The notes beneath the pieces are model-generated. The model did not search any database. It was not told the origin of the DNA and saw only the letters and a program-made list of their open reading frames with translations. From Myxococcales bacterium (GTDB lineage: Bacteria > Myxococcota > Myxococcia > Myxococcales > Anaeromyxobacteraceae): DNA of 64,000 nt. The stretch lies in the NCBI GenBank assembly GCA_021806645.1, contig JAJZQX010000013.1, forward strand, positions 62,001 through 126,000. Direction: 5' to 3'. This document shows positions 13,276 through 22,307 of this stretch, in pieces (positions within the stretch are counted from its first letter, which is position 1; each line of letters starts with the position of its first letter). The translations under genes were made by a program, and so were the position numbers.

Positions 13276-13824
13276 ATGCGCCACCTCGTCGCCATCCTCG
13301 CCCTCAGCCTGGCCCTCCCCGCGCTCGCCCGCGAGGTGGCCGGGGTCCAGATCCCCGACACGACCACAGTGGGCGGCAGGACGCTGGCGCTCAACGGCGC
13401 CGGCCTGCGCTCCAAGTTCTTCGTGAAGGTCTACGTCGGCGCGCTCTTCCTGGAGCAGCGCTCCTCCGACCCGGCCGCCATCGTGGCCGCCGACGCCGCC
13501 TGGAAGGTGTCGATGACCTTCAAGCGCGAGGTGGAGAAGGAGAAGATCCTCGGCGCCTTCAAGGAGGGGTTCGAGAACAACTCGCGCGCCGACCTCGCCA
13601 AGGTGCTGCCCGGCCTGGCCCGCATCGACGCCATAATGAAGGACCTGAAGGCGGGCGACGTGCTGGAGATCGCCTACCTGCCCGGCACCGGCTCCACCGT
13701 CACCGCCCCCGGCGGCGCCAGCGTCACCATCGAGGGCAAGACCTTCGCCGACGCGCTGCTGCGCAACTGGCTGGGCGACAAGCCGGCCGACGGCGACCTG
13801 AAGAAGGGGATGCTCGGGAAGTAG
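13276..13824 (+). CDS. exported chalcone-isomerase-like protein
   Basis: The 182-residue product has a Sec signal peptide (MRHLVAILALSLALPALA), so it is periplasmic or outer-membrane associated. The mature part opens with VAGVQIPDTTTVGGRTLALNGAG and continues with FFVKVYVGALFLE, the signature of the bacterial chalcone-isomerase-like family. The bacterial members are not known to act on flavonoids and probably bind fatty acids or similar lipids; that is family knowledge, not shown here. I chose ATG 13276 because the signal peptide starts there. It follows the EamA pair by 47 bp and precedes cutA by 20 bp. Confidence 0.85.
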   Translation: MRHLVAILALSLALPALAREVAGVQIPDTTTVGGRTLALNGAGLRSKFFVKVYVGALFLEQRSSDPAAIVAADAAWKVSMTFKREVEKEKILGAFKEGFENNSRADLAKVLPGLARIDAIMKDLKAGDVLEIAYLPGTGSTVTAPGGASVTIEGKTFADALLRNWLGDKPADGDLKKGMLGK

Positions 13825-13844
13825 GGTCCGGGCGGGATTCGCGC

Positions 13845-14162
13845 ATGACCGAGGCGCTGGTGGTCCTCTGCACCGCCCCGACCGTCGAGGTGGCGGCCGG
13901 GCTGGCGCGCGCGCTGGTCGAGGCCCGGCTGGCGGCCTGCGGCAACGTGGTGCCGGGCCTGCGCTCCGTCTACCGGTGGCAAGGGAAGGTGGAGGACGAG
14001 GCCGAGGTGCTGCTGGTCCTCAAGACCACGCGCGAGCGGTTCCCGGCGCTGCGCGACGAGCTGCTTAGGCGCCACCCGTACCAGGTGCCCGAGGTGCTGG
14101 CGCTCCCGGTCGAGGCGGGGAGCGCGGCCTACCTCGAGTGGCTTTCGGCGCAGGTGACCTGA
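13845..14162 (+). CDS. cutA: divalent-cation tolerance protein CutA
   Basis: Small trimeric cytoplasmic protein of the PII-like CutA family, linked to copper and divalent-metal tolerance. The 105-residue length is typical. Conserved segments are LVEARLAACGNVVPGLRSVYRW and the later HPYQVPEVLALPV, the CutA signature. It lies 20 bp downstream of the chalcone-isomerase-like gene and may be co-transcribed with it. Its biochemical role is unsettled in the family as a whole. Confidence 0.94.
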   Translation: MTEALVVLCTAPTVEVAAGLARALVEARLAACGNVVPGLRSVYRWQGKVEDEAEVLLVLKTTRERFPALRDELLRRHPYQVPEVLALPVEAGSAAYLEWLSAQVT

Positions 14163-14213
14163 GGGCCAGGCATCGCACGGAGTGGGCTCGACCCGCGTCC
14201 GCCGCTCACCGCC

Positions 14214-14714
14214 TCACGGCCCCACCGTGTACTCCCCGCGGTGGTGGCGCCGGAGCCAGCGGGCCAGGTAGGCGACCACGGCGAGGTTCGCGAGGAGGAG
14301 CAGGGCACGCCACGGGCTCGGCCGCCGCACCAGCTCCCAGACCTCGAAGGGGACGGGCACGGCGGAGGCCACCGCGACCAGCCAGTGGCCCCAGCGGTGG
14401 CCACGCCAGAGCGCCCAGGCCTCCACGGCCGTGCTGAGCCCATCGAGCGCCAACCCCAGCTCGACGAGACGTAGCCCCCTGGCGCTCAGGGCCGAGGCCA
14501 GCGCCCGGCCGAGGAGCAGGCTCCAGCGGCTGGCGACGTGGGTCTGGAGTTCCTCGGCCATCTCCCGGAAGGGCTCGACCCGGCCGGTGGTGACGAGGAC
14601 ACCGAGCACCGTGGCCAGGACCAGCCAGAGAGCCGCCTTGCCCACCTTGTAGGCGAGGATCATCCGGATGCCGGCTTCGCGGCGGTGGGTGGTCACGCCG
14701 GCATCCTGGCCCAT
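14214..14714 (-). CDS. DUF2127-type membrane protein
   Basis: The 166-residue product has about four hydrophobic helices (near 20-42, 85-105, 108-125 and 135-155). It opens with REAGIRMILAYKVGKAALWLVLATVLG and later has the GHRWGHWLVAVASAVPVPFEVWEL segment typical of DUF2127. It is an inner-membrane protein of unknown function. The start may instead be the GTG about five codons into the frame. It lies 17 bp upstream of the histidine-kinase stop region, on the same strand but downstream in transcription order. Confidence 0.78.
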   Translation of the reverse strand: MGQDAGVTTHRREAGIRMILAYKVGKAALWLVLATVLGVLVTTGRVEPFREMAEELQTHVASRWSLLLGRALASALSARGLRLVELGLALDGLSTAVEAWALWRGHRWGHWLVAVASAVPVPFEVWELVRRPSPWRALLLLANLAVVAYLARWLRRHHRGEYTVGP

Positions 14715-14731
14715 CGATCCACGGTGGACCC

Positions 14732-16516
14732 TCAGCCCTGATCGAGCAGCCCCCGCACCCGGGCCAGCAGCGCCGACGAGGTGAAGGGCTTCTCCAGGAA
14801 CTCGATCCCGGAGTCGAGCACGCCGTGGTGGCTGATGACGTCCCGGGTGTAGCCGGAGACGAAGAGCACGCGGATGCCGGGCAGGCGGCGGGCCAGCTCG
14901 TCGGCCAGGGTCTTGCCGTCCAGCCCGGGCATCACCACGTCGGTGACCACCAGCCGCAGCATCCTGCCCTCGCGCCCCGCCACCTGGAGCGCTTCGGCGC
15001 CGCCGTCTGCCACCAGCACCCGGTAGCCGCCGGCGCGCAGCGCCCGCGCCGTCACCTCGCGCACCAGCGGGTCGTCCTCAACCACCAGCACGCTCTCGGT
15101 GCCGCCGGCCATCGGCGCCGGCCTGGCCGCAGACCTGGCCGCCGGGGCCAAGGCCTCGACGCCGCGCGGGAACGAGATCTCAAAGAGGGAGCCGACCCCC
15201 GGCTCGCTCTCCACCCGGACCCTCCCGTTGGCCAGGGCCACGATGCCGTGCACGGTGGCCAGCCCCAGCCCCGTGCCGTGCCCCGCCGGCTTGGTCGTGA
15301 AGAAGGGCTCGAAGAGGTGCGCCATCACCTCGGGCGACATGCCCACGCCGGTGTCACGTACCAGGAGCTGGACCCACTCGCCGGCCGTCGCCGTGCTCCC
15401 CGGCGAGCCCGACACGTTTCTGGTCTCCAGCGTCAGCCGGCCGCCGCGGGGCATGGCGTCGCGGGCATTCACCGCCAGGTTGACGATCACCTGCTCGAGC
15501 TGGCCGGGGTCGCCGAGCACGGGCCATAGCCCGTGGGCCAGCGAGGTCTGGATCTCCACGTTCTCGCCGAGAACCCGCCGGAGCAGCCGCTCGCTGCCGC
15601 GCACCACCTCGTTCAGGTCGAGGGAGACCAGCGTGGTGACCTGGCGGCGGGCGAAGGCCAGGAGCTGGCGGGTCAGGTCCCGGGCCCGCTCGCCCGCGGC
15701 GTGGATCTGCTCCACCTCCTCCAGGCTGGGAGGACGTCCGGCCGCGAGTTCCTCGCGCAGCGCCTCGCTCCCTCCCAGGATGACGGTGAGCAGGTTGTTG
15801 AAGTCGTGGGCCACCCCGCCGGCCAGCCGGCCGACGCTCTCCAGCCGCTGCGCCTGCTGCAGCCGCTGCCCCGCCTCCAGCAGCTCCTGCTCGGCCCGCT
15901 TGCGATCGGTGATGTCCTGGGCGTTGCCGATCAGGCCGACGACCCGACCGGAGCCATCGCGGCAGGCCGCCTTGGAGGCGAGGAAGGTCCGGTAGCCGGA
16001 GGGCGTCAGGATTCGCTCCTCGACCACCTCGGCGAGGCCCGAATCCATGATGCGCCGATCGGTCTCCATGAGTGCCTTCCCCACCGTCGGGTCGTCGAAG
16101 ATCTCCAGGTCGGTCCGGCCGATGACCCGATCGCGGGGCTTGCCGATGACCGCCAGCGACGCGGGGTTGCAGAAGATCCACCGGCCGTCCAGCCCCTTCA
16201 GGAAGACCGGGTCGGGGGTGGCTTCGGTGACCTCGCGCAGCAACGCCTCGCTGTCCCGCAGCCGATCGGCCGCCGCCCGCTCGCGCCGGAGCGCCCAGCG
16301 GAGCCCGAGGTGCAGGAGCGTGGCCGTCACCACCACGAAGCCGAAGCCCTTGTAGGTGGAGAGGACCCTCAGCTGCTCGACCGAGCCGGCGATGGCGGCC
16401 ACCAGCGTGTCGGAGCCGTAGATCCAGGCGCCGGCCAGGACCAGGTAGATCCCGGGGATCCACCATTCCAGTCGCGAGCGCCGGAGCCCGGCCACCGTCA
16501 TGGCTGGAGGATACAC
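14732..16516 (-). CDS. hybrid histidine kinase: 2 TM, PAS, HisKA, HATPase, receiver
   Basis: Membrane-bound sensor of a two-component system. In 594 residues I see two transmembrane segments near 18-40 and 55-75 with almost no periplasmic loop, so sensing is probably through the PAS domain (about 88-205). A HisKA domain with VAHDFNNLL follows (phospho-accepting His near 238), then a HATPase domain with NLAVNARDAM, DTGVGMS and GTGLGLATV. The C-terminal receiver has EDDP, TDVVMPGLDG and the KPF lysine. The phosphate would move from His to the attached receiver. No partner regulator or HPt is adjacent. MTVAGL, five codons in, is an alternative start. Confidence 0.93.
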   Translation of the reverse strand: MYPPAMTVAGLRRSRLEWWIPGIYLVLAGAWIYGSDTLVAAIAGSVEQLRVLSTYKGFGFVVVTATLLHLGLRWALRRERAAADRLRDSEALLREVTEATPDPVFLKGLDGRWIFCNPASLAVIGKPRDRVIGRTDLEIFDDPTVGKALMETDRRIMDSGLAEVVEERILTPSGYRTFLASKAACRDGSGRVVGLIGNAQDITDRKRAEQELLEAGQRLQQAQRLESVGRLAGGVAHDFNNLLTVILGGSEALREELAAGRPPSLEEVEQIHAAGERARDLTRQLLAFARRQVTTLVSLDLNEVVRGSERLLRRVLGENVEIQTSLAHGLWPVLGDPGQLEQVIVNLAVNARDAMPRGGRLTLETRNVSGSPGSTATAGEWVQLLVRDTGVGMSPEVMAHLFEPFFTTKPAGHGTGLGLATVHGIVALANGRVRVESEPGVGSLFEISFPRGVEALAPAARSAARPAPMAGGTESVLVVEDDPLVREVTARALRAGGYRVLVADGGAEALQVAGREGRMLRLVVTDVVMPGLDGKTLADELARRLPGIRVLFVSGYTRDVISHHGVLDSGIEFLEKPFTSSALLARVRGLLDQG

Positions 16517-16665
16517 CCGGCCACTTCGGGAGCGGGCCGACCGGCGCCCTGATTCGCGGCCTCGCCTGCGCTTGCTGGGATGGAGGTAAGCGGCTTACAT
16601 CCAGGCGTACACCCCGCACCGCCCCGGGATGTTCCACCCCGCCGCCGTCGCGCCCGAGGGCGCGC

Positions 16666-16848
16666 CTAGTGCCCCGCCCCAGGCAAGATGACTACTGCGA
16701 GCGCCGATCCTCTCGCTGCGGCAGGCGGCCTCGTCGGTCCGCTGCTCAGCGTAGCGCTGCTACGCTTCCGCTGCTCCCTCCTCAGGCGCCAGCCTCGCTT
16801 CGGTCTCGACGCTCTCGTCACATCATCTTGCCTGGGGCGGGGCACTAG
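16666..16848. repeat. 183-bp palindromic element with perfect 26-bp terminal inverted repeats
   Basis: The arms 16666-16691 and 16823-16848 are exact reverse complements over 26 bp (outer ends CTAGTGCCCCGCCCC). The exact centre (16757) lies in an 8-bp stem with a 3-base loop (16748-16766). The 56-bp segments between the centre and the arms are also partly complementary once short gaps are allowed, so the whole element looks like an old long palindrome. It fills most of the 328-bp gap between the histidine kinase and the BI-1 gene, and its right end supplies the BI-1 stop codon. It encodes no credible protein. A MITE-like non-autonomous element is the likeliest reading. The rest of the gap (16517-16665) shows nothing else. 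Confidence 0.75.
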
Positions 16849-17588
16849 TTCTTGCGGCGCCCGCCGAAGATCTGCAGCACGGCCAGGAACAGGTTGATGA
16901 AGTCGAGGTATAGCGACAGCGCCCCCCCGACCGGCGCCCCGGCCGCGGTCGCCCCGCCGGCCCGGGCGTAGGCCCGCAGCTTCTGCGTGTCGTAGGCGGT
17001 CAGGCCGGTGAAGACCACCACCGCGGCGCAGGAGATGACGAACTGCATGGCCGTGCTGTGCAGGAACAGGTTGACGAGGCTGGCGATGACCACGCCGAAG
17101 AGCCCCATCATCAGGAACGAGCTCCAGCTGGTCAGGTCGCGCTTGGTGACGGTGCCGTAGACGCTCATGCCCGCGAAGGTGCCGGCGGTGATCCCGAAGG
17201 CGAGCGCCACCGAGTTGCCGGTGTAGACGAGCAGGATCACCGAGAGCGTGGCGCCGTTGAGCGCCGAGTAGAGCAGGAAGAGTCCCCCGGCGGCGGCGGC
17301 GGAGAGGCGCGGCAGCATCGCCGAGAGGGCGATGACCAGGCCGAACTCGGCGATCATGAGGCCGTAGAAGACCCAGCGGTTGAGCACCACCACCTCGAGC
17401 AGCGCCGGCGTGGAGGCGACCAGGAAGGCGACGCCGGCGGTGACCAGCAGCCCGAGCGCCATCCAGCGGTAGACGGAGGCGATGAAGGCGCGCTCGGCGG
17501 AGACGACGCCGGTGGCGTAGGCCGGGGCACGGGCGGTCACGGTGGCGGGGAAGGGCGGACGGGGCTGGCGATTGGTGTCGAAGGGCAT
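16845..17588 (-). CDS. Bax inhibitor-1/YccA family membrane protein
   Basis: Seven-helix inner-membrane protein of the BI-1 family, which in bacteria includes YccA (a modulator of FtsH) and calcium-leak channels. The 247-residue product has a Pro-rich N-terminal tail (1-25), then seven hydrophobic helices. It ends with the family signature TAYDTQKL and LYLDFINLFLAVLQIFGGRRKN. The conserved Asp in LYLDFIN is present. The stop codon TAG lies inside the right arm of the 183-bp palindromic element, so the last residues may have been set by an insertion. The upstream gene encodes a zinc-ribbon protein, 27 bp away. Confidence 0.93.
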   Translation of the reverse strand: MPFDTNRQPRPPFPATVTARAPAYATGVVSAERAFIASVYRWMALGLLVTAGVAFLVASTPALLEVVVLNRWVFYGLMIAEFGLVIALSAMLPRLSAAAAGGLFLLYSALNGATLSVILLVYTGNSVALAFGITAGTFAGMSVYGTVTKRDLTSWSSFLMMGLFGVVIASLVNLFLHSTAMQFVISCAAVVVFTGLTAYDTQKLRAYARAGGATAAGAPVGGALSLYLDFINLFLAVLQIFGGRRKN

Positions 17589-17615
17589 GGCGTGATCTCT
17601 AACATGCGGCCAGGG

Positions 17616-17960
17616 TCATTTCTTCCTGAACAGCGCGTCGAGCGCGTCACGGGGGTCGTCGTCGCCGCTGGCGGGCGCCTCTCCGAAGAGGGCGCGCAGC
17701 GCGTTCCTGGCCTGGTTGGACGACTTGCGCCGCCGGGGGGCGCCGTCACCCAACTGGTACAGGTCGCAGGGGTTTGAGGCGAGCTTGTCCACGATCCGGT
17801 CGGCGTGGGGCTCGCGGCACTCGTTGCCGGCCGTCTCGTCGTGGTGGCGGCAGTTGATGCAGCGGTGGAGGTCGGCGTCGCACTCTGGACAGGTGGTGCG
17901 GCGCCCGATCGGACCGTCGAAGACGAGCACGGCGCCGCAGCCGTAGCAGGAGGTGGCCAT
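17616..17960 (-). CDS. small zinc-ribbon protein
   Basis: The 114-residue product starts MATSCYGCGAVLVF and has two further cysteine groups, CPECDAD and CINCRHHD, plus NECREP. These would bind one or two zinc ions in the N-terminal half. The C-terminal half (SSNQARNALRALFGEAPASGDDDPRDALDALFRKK) is charged and probably flexible, with two LRALF/LDALF motifs. I chose ATG 17960 over the upstream in-frame start at 18008 because the first Cys pair follows immediately and the upstream stretch overlaps the divergent kinase. Proteins of this type are common and uncharacterised. Confidence 0.8.
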   Translation of the reverse strand: MATSCYGCGAVLVFDGPIGRRTTCPECDADLHRCINCRHHDETAGNECREPHADRIVDKLASNPCDLYQLGDGAPRRRKSSNQARNALRALFGEAPASGDDDPRDALDALFRKK

Positions 17961-17995
17961 GGCGGTATCATGAATCGGCCGGGGCTCCGGCGGCA

Positions 17996-18943
17996 ATGCG
18001 AGAACCAACCCCTTTCGGCAAGTACCTGCTGTTGGAGCGGATCGCCGTCGGCGGCATGGCGGAGATCTGGCTGGCGGTGCGCCAGGAGGCCCCCCGCCAG
18101 CGGCTGGTGGTGAAGCGGCTCCTCCCCAGCCTGGCCGACGACCCGGCCTTCGTCACCCTGTTCCTCGACGAGGCTCGGATCGGAGCCCAGCTCGATCACC
18201 CGGGCATCGTCCCCGTCCACGACCTCGGGCGGGAGCCGACCGGCTACTTCATGGCCATGGACTACGTGCCCGGGGCCGACCTCCGCGCCCTGCTGGCCCG
18301 GCAACGCCAGCGGCGGCTCTTCCTCCCGGTGCCGCTCGCCTGCCGGGTGGCGCAGCGGGTGGCCGAGGCCCTCGACCATGCGCACCGCGGCCACGGCCAC
18401 GACGGCCTGCCGCTCCGCGTGGTGCACTGCGACCTCTCGCCCGCCAACGTGCTGCTCGGCTTCGACGGCGGCGTGCGGGTCATCGACTTCGGCGTCGCCA
18501 GCGCCGCGTTCCGCGCCCACCGCGAGGGGAGGATCCTGCGCGGCAAGTTCGGGTACCTCTCGCCGGAGCAGGTGCGCGGGCTGCCGGTCGACCGGCGAGC
18601 CGACGTCTTCTCGCTCGGCGCGGTGCTGCACGAGGCGCTGGCGGGGGAGCGGCTCTTCCGCGGCCCGTCGGACCTCGCGGTGCTGGAGCGGGTCCGGACC
18701 GCGGTGGTGCGGGCCCCGTCGGCGCTCAATCCAGAGGTGCCGCCGGCGCTCGACGAGGTGGTGCTGCGGGCGCTGGCGCCCGAGCCGGCCGACCGGTTCA
18801 CCTGGGCCGGGGAGCTGGCGGAGGCGCTCGAGCCCTTCACCGCCGGGGCGGGGCCCGGGGCGCTGCCGGCGCTGCTGGCGGAGCGCTTCGGCGTCGAGGC
18901 CGCGCGCGAGCGGGCCTGGCAAGAGGGCGGGTCGCGGAACTAG
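17996..18943 (+). CDS. Ser/Thr protein kinase (Hanks type), kinase domain only
   Basis: Cytoplasmic eukaryotic-type kinase of 315 residues with no membrane segment or extra domain. Visible motifs are the glycine loop IAVGGMAEIW, the ATP-binding lysine in LVVKRLL (K40), the catalytic loop VHCDLSPAN (D146, N151), the metal-binding DFG (D164) and SPEQVRG. The loop has Cys (C145) where the usual HRD has Arg, so it is a non-RD kinase and may not need activation-loop phosphorylation. The SPAN form is common among myxobacterial kinases. FHA proteins encoded at 4074-5723 and 27581-28069 are possible readers, but no link is shown. The 3' end overlaps the convergent HD-GYP gene by four bases. Confidence 0.9.
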   Translation: MREPTPFGKYLLLERIAVGGMAEIWLAVRQEAPRQRLVVKRLLPSLADDPAFVTLFLDEARIGAQLDHPGIVPVHDLGREPTGYFMAMDYVPGADLRALLARQRQRRLFLPVPLACRVAQRVAEALDHAHRGHGHDGLPLRVVHCDLSPANVLLGFDGGVRVIDFGVASAAFRAHREGRILRGKFGYLSPEQVRGLPVDRRADVFSLGAVLHEALAGERLFRGPSDLAVLERVRTAVVRAPSALNPEVPPALDEVVLRALAPEPADRFTWAGELAEALEPFTAGAGPGALPALLAERFGVEAARERAWQEGGSRN

Positions 18944-20097
18944 TTCCGCAGCACCTTGCGGAGTGGATCCAGGAGCACGTCGCCGACCATGCGCGGCGAG
19001 TTCTCCAGGTCGGCGGCCAGGACCGCCACGGTCTCGACGTCGAGCCGGATCCGCTCCCATTCGTCGGCGTTCACCTTCAGGAACCCCGCGGCGATCTTGG
19101 GGTCGAACTGGGTGCCGGCGCAGCGCTCGATCTCGGCGCGCGCCTCCGTGAACGGGCGCGCCTTGCGGTACGGCCGGTCGCTGGTCATGGCGTCGAGCGT
19201 GTCGACCACGTGGAAGATGCGCGCCCCGATGACGATCTGCTCGCCGCGCAGGCCGCCCGGGTAGCCGCTGCCGTCCCACTTCTCCTGGTGCTGCAGGACG
19301 ATCTGCGACGCCGGCCGGAGGTAGTCCACCCGCTGCAGCAGCGCCCAGCCGAGCTCCGGGTGGCGCTTCATCTCGCCCCACTCGGCGGAGTCGAGGGGCC
19401 CCGTCTTGAGCAGCACCCGGTCGCGCACGCCGATCTTGCCGATGTCGTGGAGCAGCGCACCGTGCTCGATGACGGTCAGGTCCGGCTCGCCCAGGCCGAG
19501 CGCCGCCGCCAGGCGGCGGGCGTAGAGCGAGACCCGGCGGGAGTGCCACTGGGTCTCGGCGTCGCGGTAGTCGAGCGCGGCGATGAGTCCCTCCAGCAGC
19601 GCCTGGGTGCGGCGCCGGACCATCTCCTCGAGCTTCTGGTTCATCTCCCGGAGCTGGCCGTTCTGGCGCTGCACCTCGTTGGTCAGCCACTCGTTCTCGC
19701 TGCGCAGCCGGGCGGCCTCCGCGGCCTGGTTGACGGTGGCCACCAGTTCCTGCTGGTGCCATGGCTTGGAGATGATGCGGAAGACCTCGCCGGCGTTGAC
19801 CGCCTGCAGGGCCACGCGGAAGTCCTCTGCCGCGGTGCAGAGGATGCGGACCGCGCCCGGGGCCCGCTCCCGCACCTGCTTCAGGAAGGAGATCCCGTCG
19901 AGCCCCGGCATCATGAAGTCGCTGATCACCACCACCGGCCGGTCCTTCTCGATGTTCTCGAGCGCGATCAGGGGGTCCTGGTAGCAGCGCGGGTCGTAGC
20001 CGACGCTCTCGAGGATGCGCGCCAGCGCCTTGAGGATCAGCTCGTCGTCGTCGACGATGAGGACGCGTTCGGCGATCACGAGGTCGAAGCAGACCAC
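18940..20097 (-). CDS. response regulator with HD-GYP output domain (RpfG type)
   Basis: Predicted cyclic-di-GMP phosphodiesterase controlled by phosphorylation. The 385-residue product has a receiver domain (about 11-125) with VDDDE, the phospho-accepting Asp in VISDFMMPGLDG and the SKPW lysine. A coiled coil follows (130-170), then an HD-GYP domain with HSRRV, LLHDIGKIGV and KWDGSGYPGG. The metal ligand segment reads QHQEKWDGSGYP, where many relatives have a second His before the Glu. No cognate kinase is adjacent. It would lower c-di-GMP and so influence motility or biofilm; this is known for the family and inferred here. Confidence 0.93.
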   Translation of the reverse strand: MVCFDLVIAERVLIVDDDELILKALARILESVGYDPRCYQDPLIALENIEKDRPVVVISDFMMPGLDGISFLKQVRERAPGAVRILCTAAEDFRVALQAVNAGEVFRIISKPWHQQELVATVNQAAEAARLRSENEWLTNEVQRQNGQLREMNQKLEEMVRRRTQALLEGLIAALDYRDAETQWHSRRVSLYARRLAAALGLGEPDLTVIEHGALLHDIGKIGVRDRVLLKTGPLDSAEWGEMKRHPELGWALLQRVDYLRPASQIVLQHQEKWDGSGYPGGLRGEQIVIGARIFHVVDTLDAMTSDRPYRKARPFTEARAEIERCAGTQFDPKIAAGFLKVNADEWERIRLDVETVAVLAADLENSPRMVGDVLLDPLRKVLRN

Positions 20098-20183
20098 GTG
20101 GGCGGGCGCCCCGCAAGCCGGTGGACCTGGTGCGCGAGCGGGAGGGCCGGTGTAGGCTCGGCCCGCGGCTGGAGGGAGCGCCC

Positions 20184-22307
20184 GTGAAGCAAGCCGACGT
20201 GCTGCCCGGCAAGCCGTTCCCGCTCGGTCCCACGCCGGGGCCGGACGGGGTCAACTTCAGCGTCTGGTCGCGCGACGCCACCGCGGTCGAGCTGCTCCTC
20301 TTCGACGCCCCCGGCAGCTCGCGGCCGTCACGGGTCATCCAGCTCCAGAGCCGCGTCCACCGCACCTATCACTACTGGCACGTGCTGGTGCCCAACCTCG
20401 GTGCGGGGCAGCGCTACGGCTGGCGCGCGCGCGGGCCGTTCGAACCGGGCGCGGGGCTCCGGTTCGACGGGGAGAAGCTGCTGCTCGACCCGTACGCCCG
20501 CGCCATCGACGTGCCGGCCGGCTACGACCGGTTGGCGGCGGCGCGCCCCGGCGACAACACCGCGGTCGCCATGAAGTCGGTGGTGGCCGACCTCTCCGGC
20601 TTCGACTGGGAGGGCGACCAGCAGCCCAGGCACCCGTTCTCGCGCACCGCCATCTACGAGCTCCATGTCCGTGGCTTCACCCGCGACCCCAGCTCTGGCG
20701 TGGCCGAAAAGCGGCGGGGCACCTACGCCGGCCTGGTCGAGAAGATTCCCCACCTGCGGTCCCTCGGCATCACCGCCATCGAGCTGCTGCCGGTCTTCCA
20801 GTACGATCCGCAGGACGCGCCCCCCGGCCTGGTCAACGCCTGGGGTTACTCGCCGGTCTCCTTCTTCGCCCTGCACGGCGGCTACGCGGCCGCCGCGGAG
20901 CCGCTCGCCGCGCTCGACGAGTTCCGCGAGATGGTCAAGGCGCTCCACCGGGCCGGGATCGAGGTGATCCTCGACGTGGTCTACAACCACACCGCCGAGG
21001 CCGACGAGCACGGGCCCACCCTCGGCTTCCGGGGCCTCGACAACCGGGCCTACTACCTGCTCGACGACGACCGGTCGCGCTACTCCAACTTCACCGGCTG
21101 CGGCAACACGCTCAAGGCCCATCACCCGGTGGTGCGGCGGCTCATCCTCGACAGCCTGCGGTACTGGATCGCGGAGATGCACGTCGACGGGTTCCGCTTC
21201 GACCTGGCCTCGGTGCTGGCTCGCGACGAGGCCGGCAAGCCGCTGCGCAGCCCGCCCATCGTCTGGGAGATCGAGAGCGACCCGCTGCTGTGCGGCGTCA
21301 AGCTGATCGCCGAGGCCTGGGACGCGGCCGGGCTCTACCAGGTCGGGCTCTGGGTGGGCGACTCGTGGAAGGAGTGGAACGGCCGTTTCCGCGACGACGT
21401 CCGCGGCTTCGTGCGCGGTGAGCCCGGGATGGTGGGGCGGCTGGCCAACCGGATCTTCGCAAGCCCCGACCTGTACGCCGGCGACCAGCTCGAGCCGGAG
21501 CAGAGCGTCAACTTCGTGACCTGTCACGACGGCTTCACGCTCAACGACCTGGTCAGCTACGACCGCAAGGTCAACCAGGCCAACGGCGAGGGGAACCGCG
21601 ACGGCGCCGACGACAACCGCTCGTGGAACTGCGGCGTGGAGGGGCCGACCGACGATCCGGCCGTCGAGGCGCTGCGGGCGCGGCAGGTGCGCAACCTCCT
21701 CGCGCTGACCCTCCTCTCCAGCGGCGTGCCCATGATCACCATGGGCGACGAGGCGCGCCGCACCCAGCTCGGCAACAACAACGCCTGGTGCCACGACGGG
21801 CCGCTCACCTGGCTAGACTGGGAGCTGGTGGAGCGCCACGCCGACCTGCGCCGCTTCGTGCGGCGGCTGCTCGACCTGCGCTTCGCGTTCGACCCGACGG
21901 AGGCGAGCGTCGGCGCCCCGCTGCGCGTGTTCCTGAACCAGGCGCAGATCGAGTGGCACGGCGTGCGGCTCGGCGCGCCCGACTGGAGCCAGGAGTCGCG
22001 CAGCCTGGCGGTCTGCTTCACCGCGCGCGGCCGGACCGGGCGGGTCTACGCCGCCTACAACGCCTGGTGGGAGCCGCTGGAGTTCGAGCTGCCGTCGGCG
22101 CCGCTCGGCTGGCGCCGGCTGGTGGACACCGCGCTACGTTCGCCCGAGGACGCGGCCGGCTGGTCGGAGACCGCGCCGGTGGAGGGATCGAGCTACCGGG
22201 TCGGGGCGCGCTCGGTGGTGCTGCTGGGCACGGGAGGACCGCCGCCCGGCGACGAGCCCGGTCCGTGGAGCGAGCACGGCGCGGCGACTCCGGACCGGTC
22301 CGGCTAG
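20184..22307 (+). CDS. glgX: glycogen debranching enzyme GlgX (isoamylase-type)
   Basis: Hydrolyses alpha-1,6 branches of glycogen limit dextrins, a GH13 enzyme. The 707-residue product has an N-terminal CBM48-like domain (1-110, starting LPGKPFPLGPTPGPDGVNFSVW) and a GH13 barrel. The expected catalytic residues are the Asp in GFRFDLAS, the Glu in LIAEAWD and the Asp in TCHDGFTL. I chose GTG 20184 because GGAGGG lies about eight bases upstream and the conserved N-terminus starts there; the in-frame start at 20121 has no such site. It is divergent from the HD-GYP gene and overlaps rho convergently by four bases. No other glg genes are in the window. Confidence 0.95.
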   Translation: MKQADVLPGKPFPLGPTPGPDGVNFSVWSRDATAVELLLFDAPGSSRPSRVIQLQSRVHRTYHYWHVLVPNLGAGQRYGWRARGPFEPGAGLRFDGEKLLLDPYARAIDVPAGYDRLAAARPGDNTAVAMKSVVADLSGFDWEGDQQPRHPFSRTAIYELHVRGFTRDPSSGVAEKRRGTYAGLVEKIPHLRSLGITAIELLPVFQYDPQDAPPGLVNAWGYSPVSFFALHGGYAAAAEPLAALDEFREMVKALHRAGIEVILDVVYNHTAEADEHGPTLGFRGLDNRAYYLLDDDRSRYSNFTGCGNTLKAHHPVVRRLILDSLRYWIAEMHVDGFRFDLASVLARDEAGKPLRSPPIVWEIESDPLLCGVKLIAEAWDAAGLYQVGLWVGDSWKEWNGRFRDDVRGFVRGEPGMVGRLANRIFASPDLYAGDQLEPEQSVNFVTCHDGFTLNDLVSYDRKVNQANGEGNRDGADDNRSWNCGVEGPTDDPAVEALRARQVRNLLALTLLSSGVPMITMGDEARRTQLGNNNAWCHDGPLTWLDWELVERHADLRRFVRRLLDLRFAFDPTEASVGAPLRVFLNQAQIEWHGVRLGAPDWSQESRSLAVCFTARGRTGRVYAAYNAWWEPLEFELPSAPLGWRRLVDTALRSPEDAAGWSETAPVEGSSYRVGARSVVLLGTGGPPPGDEPGPWSEHGAATPDRSG

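Noticed and set aside
16688-16897. Short open frame inside the palindromic element
   Set aside because: It crosses the inverted repeat into the BI-1 gene and has no start signal.
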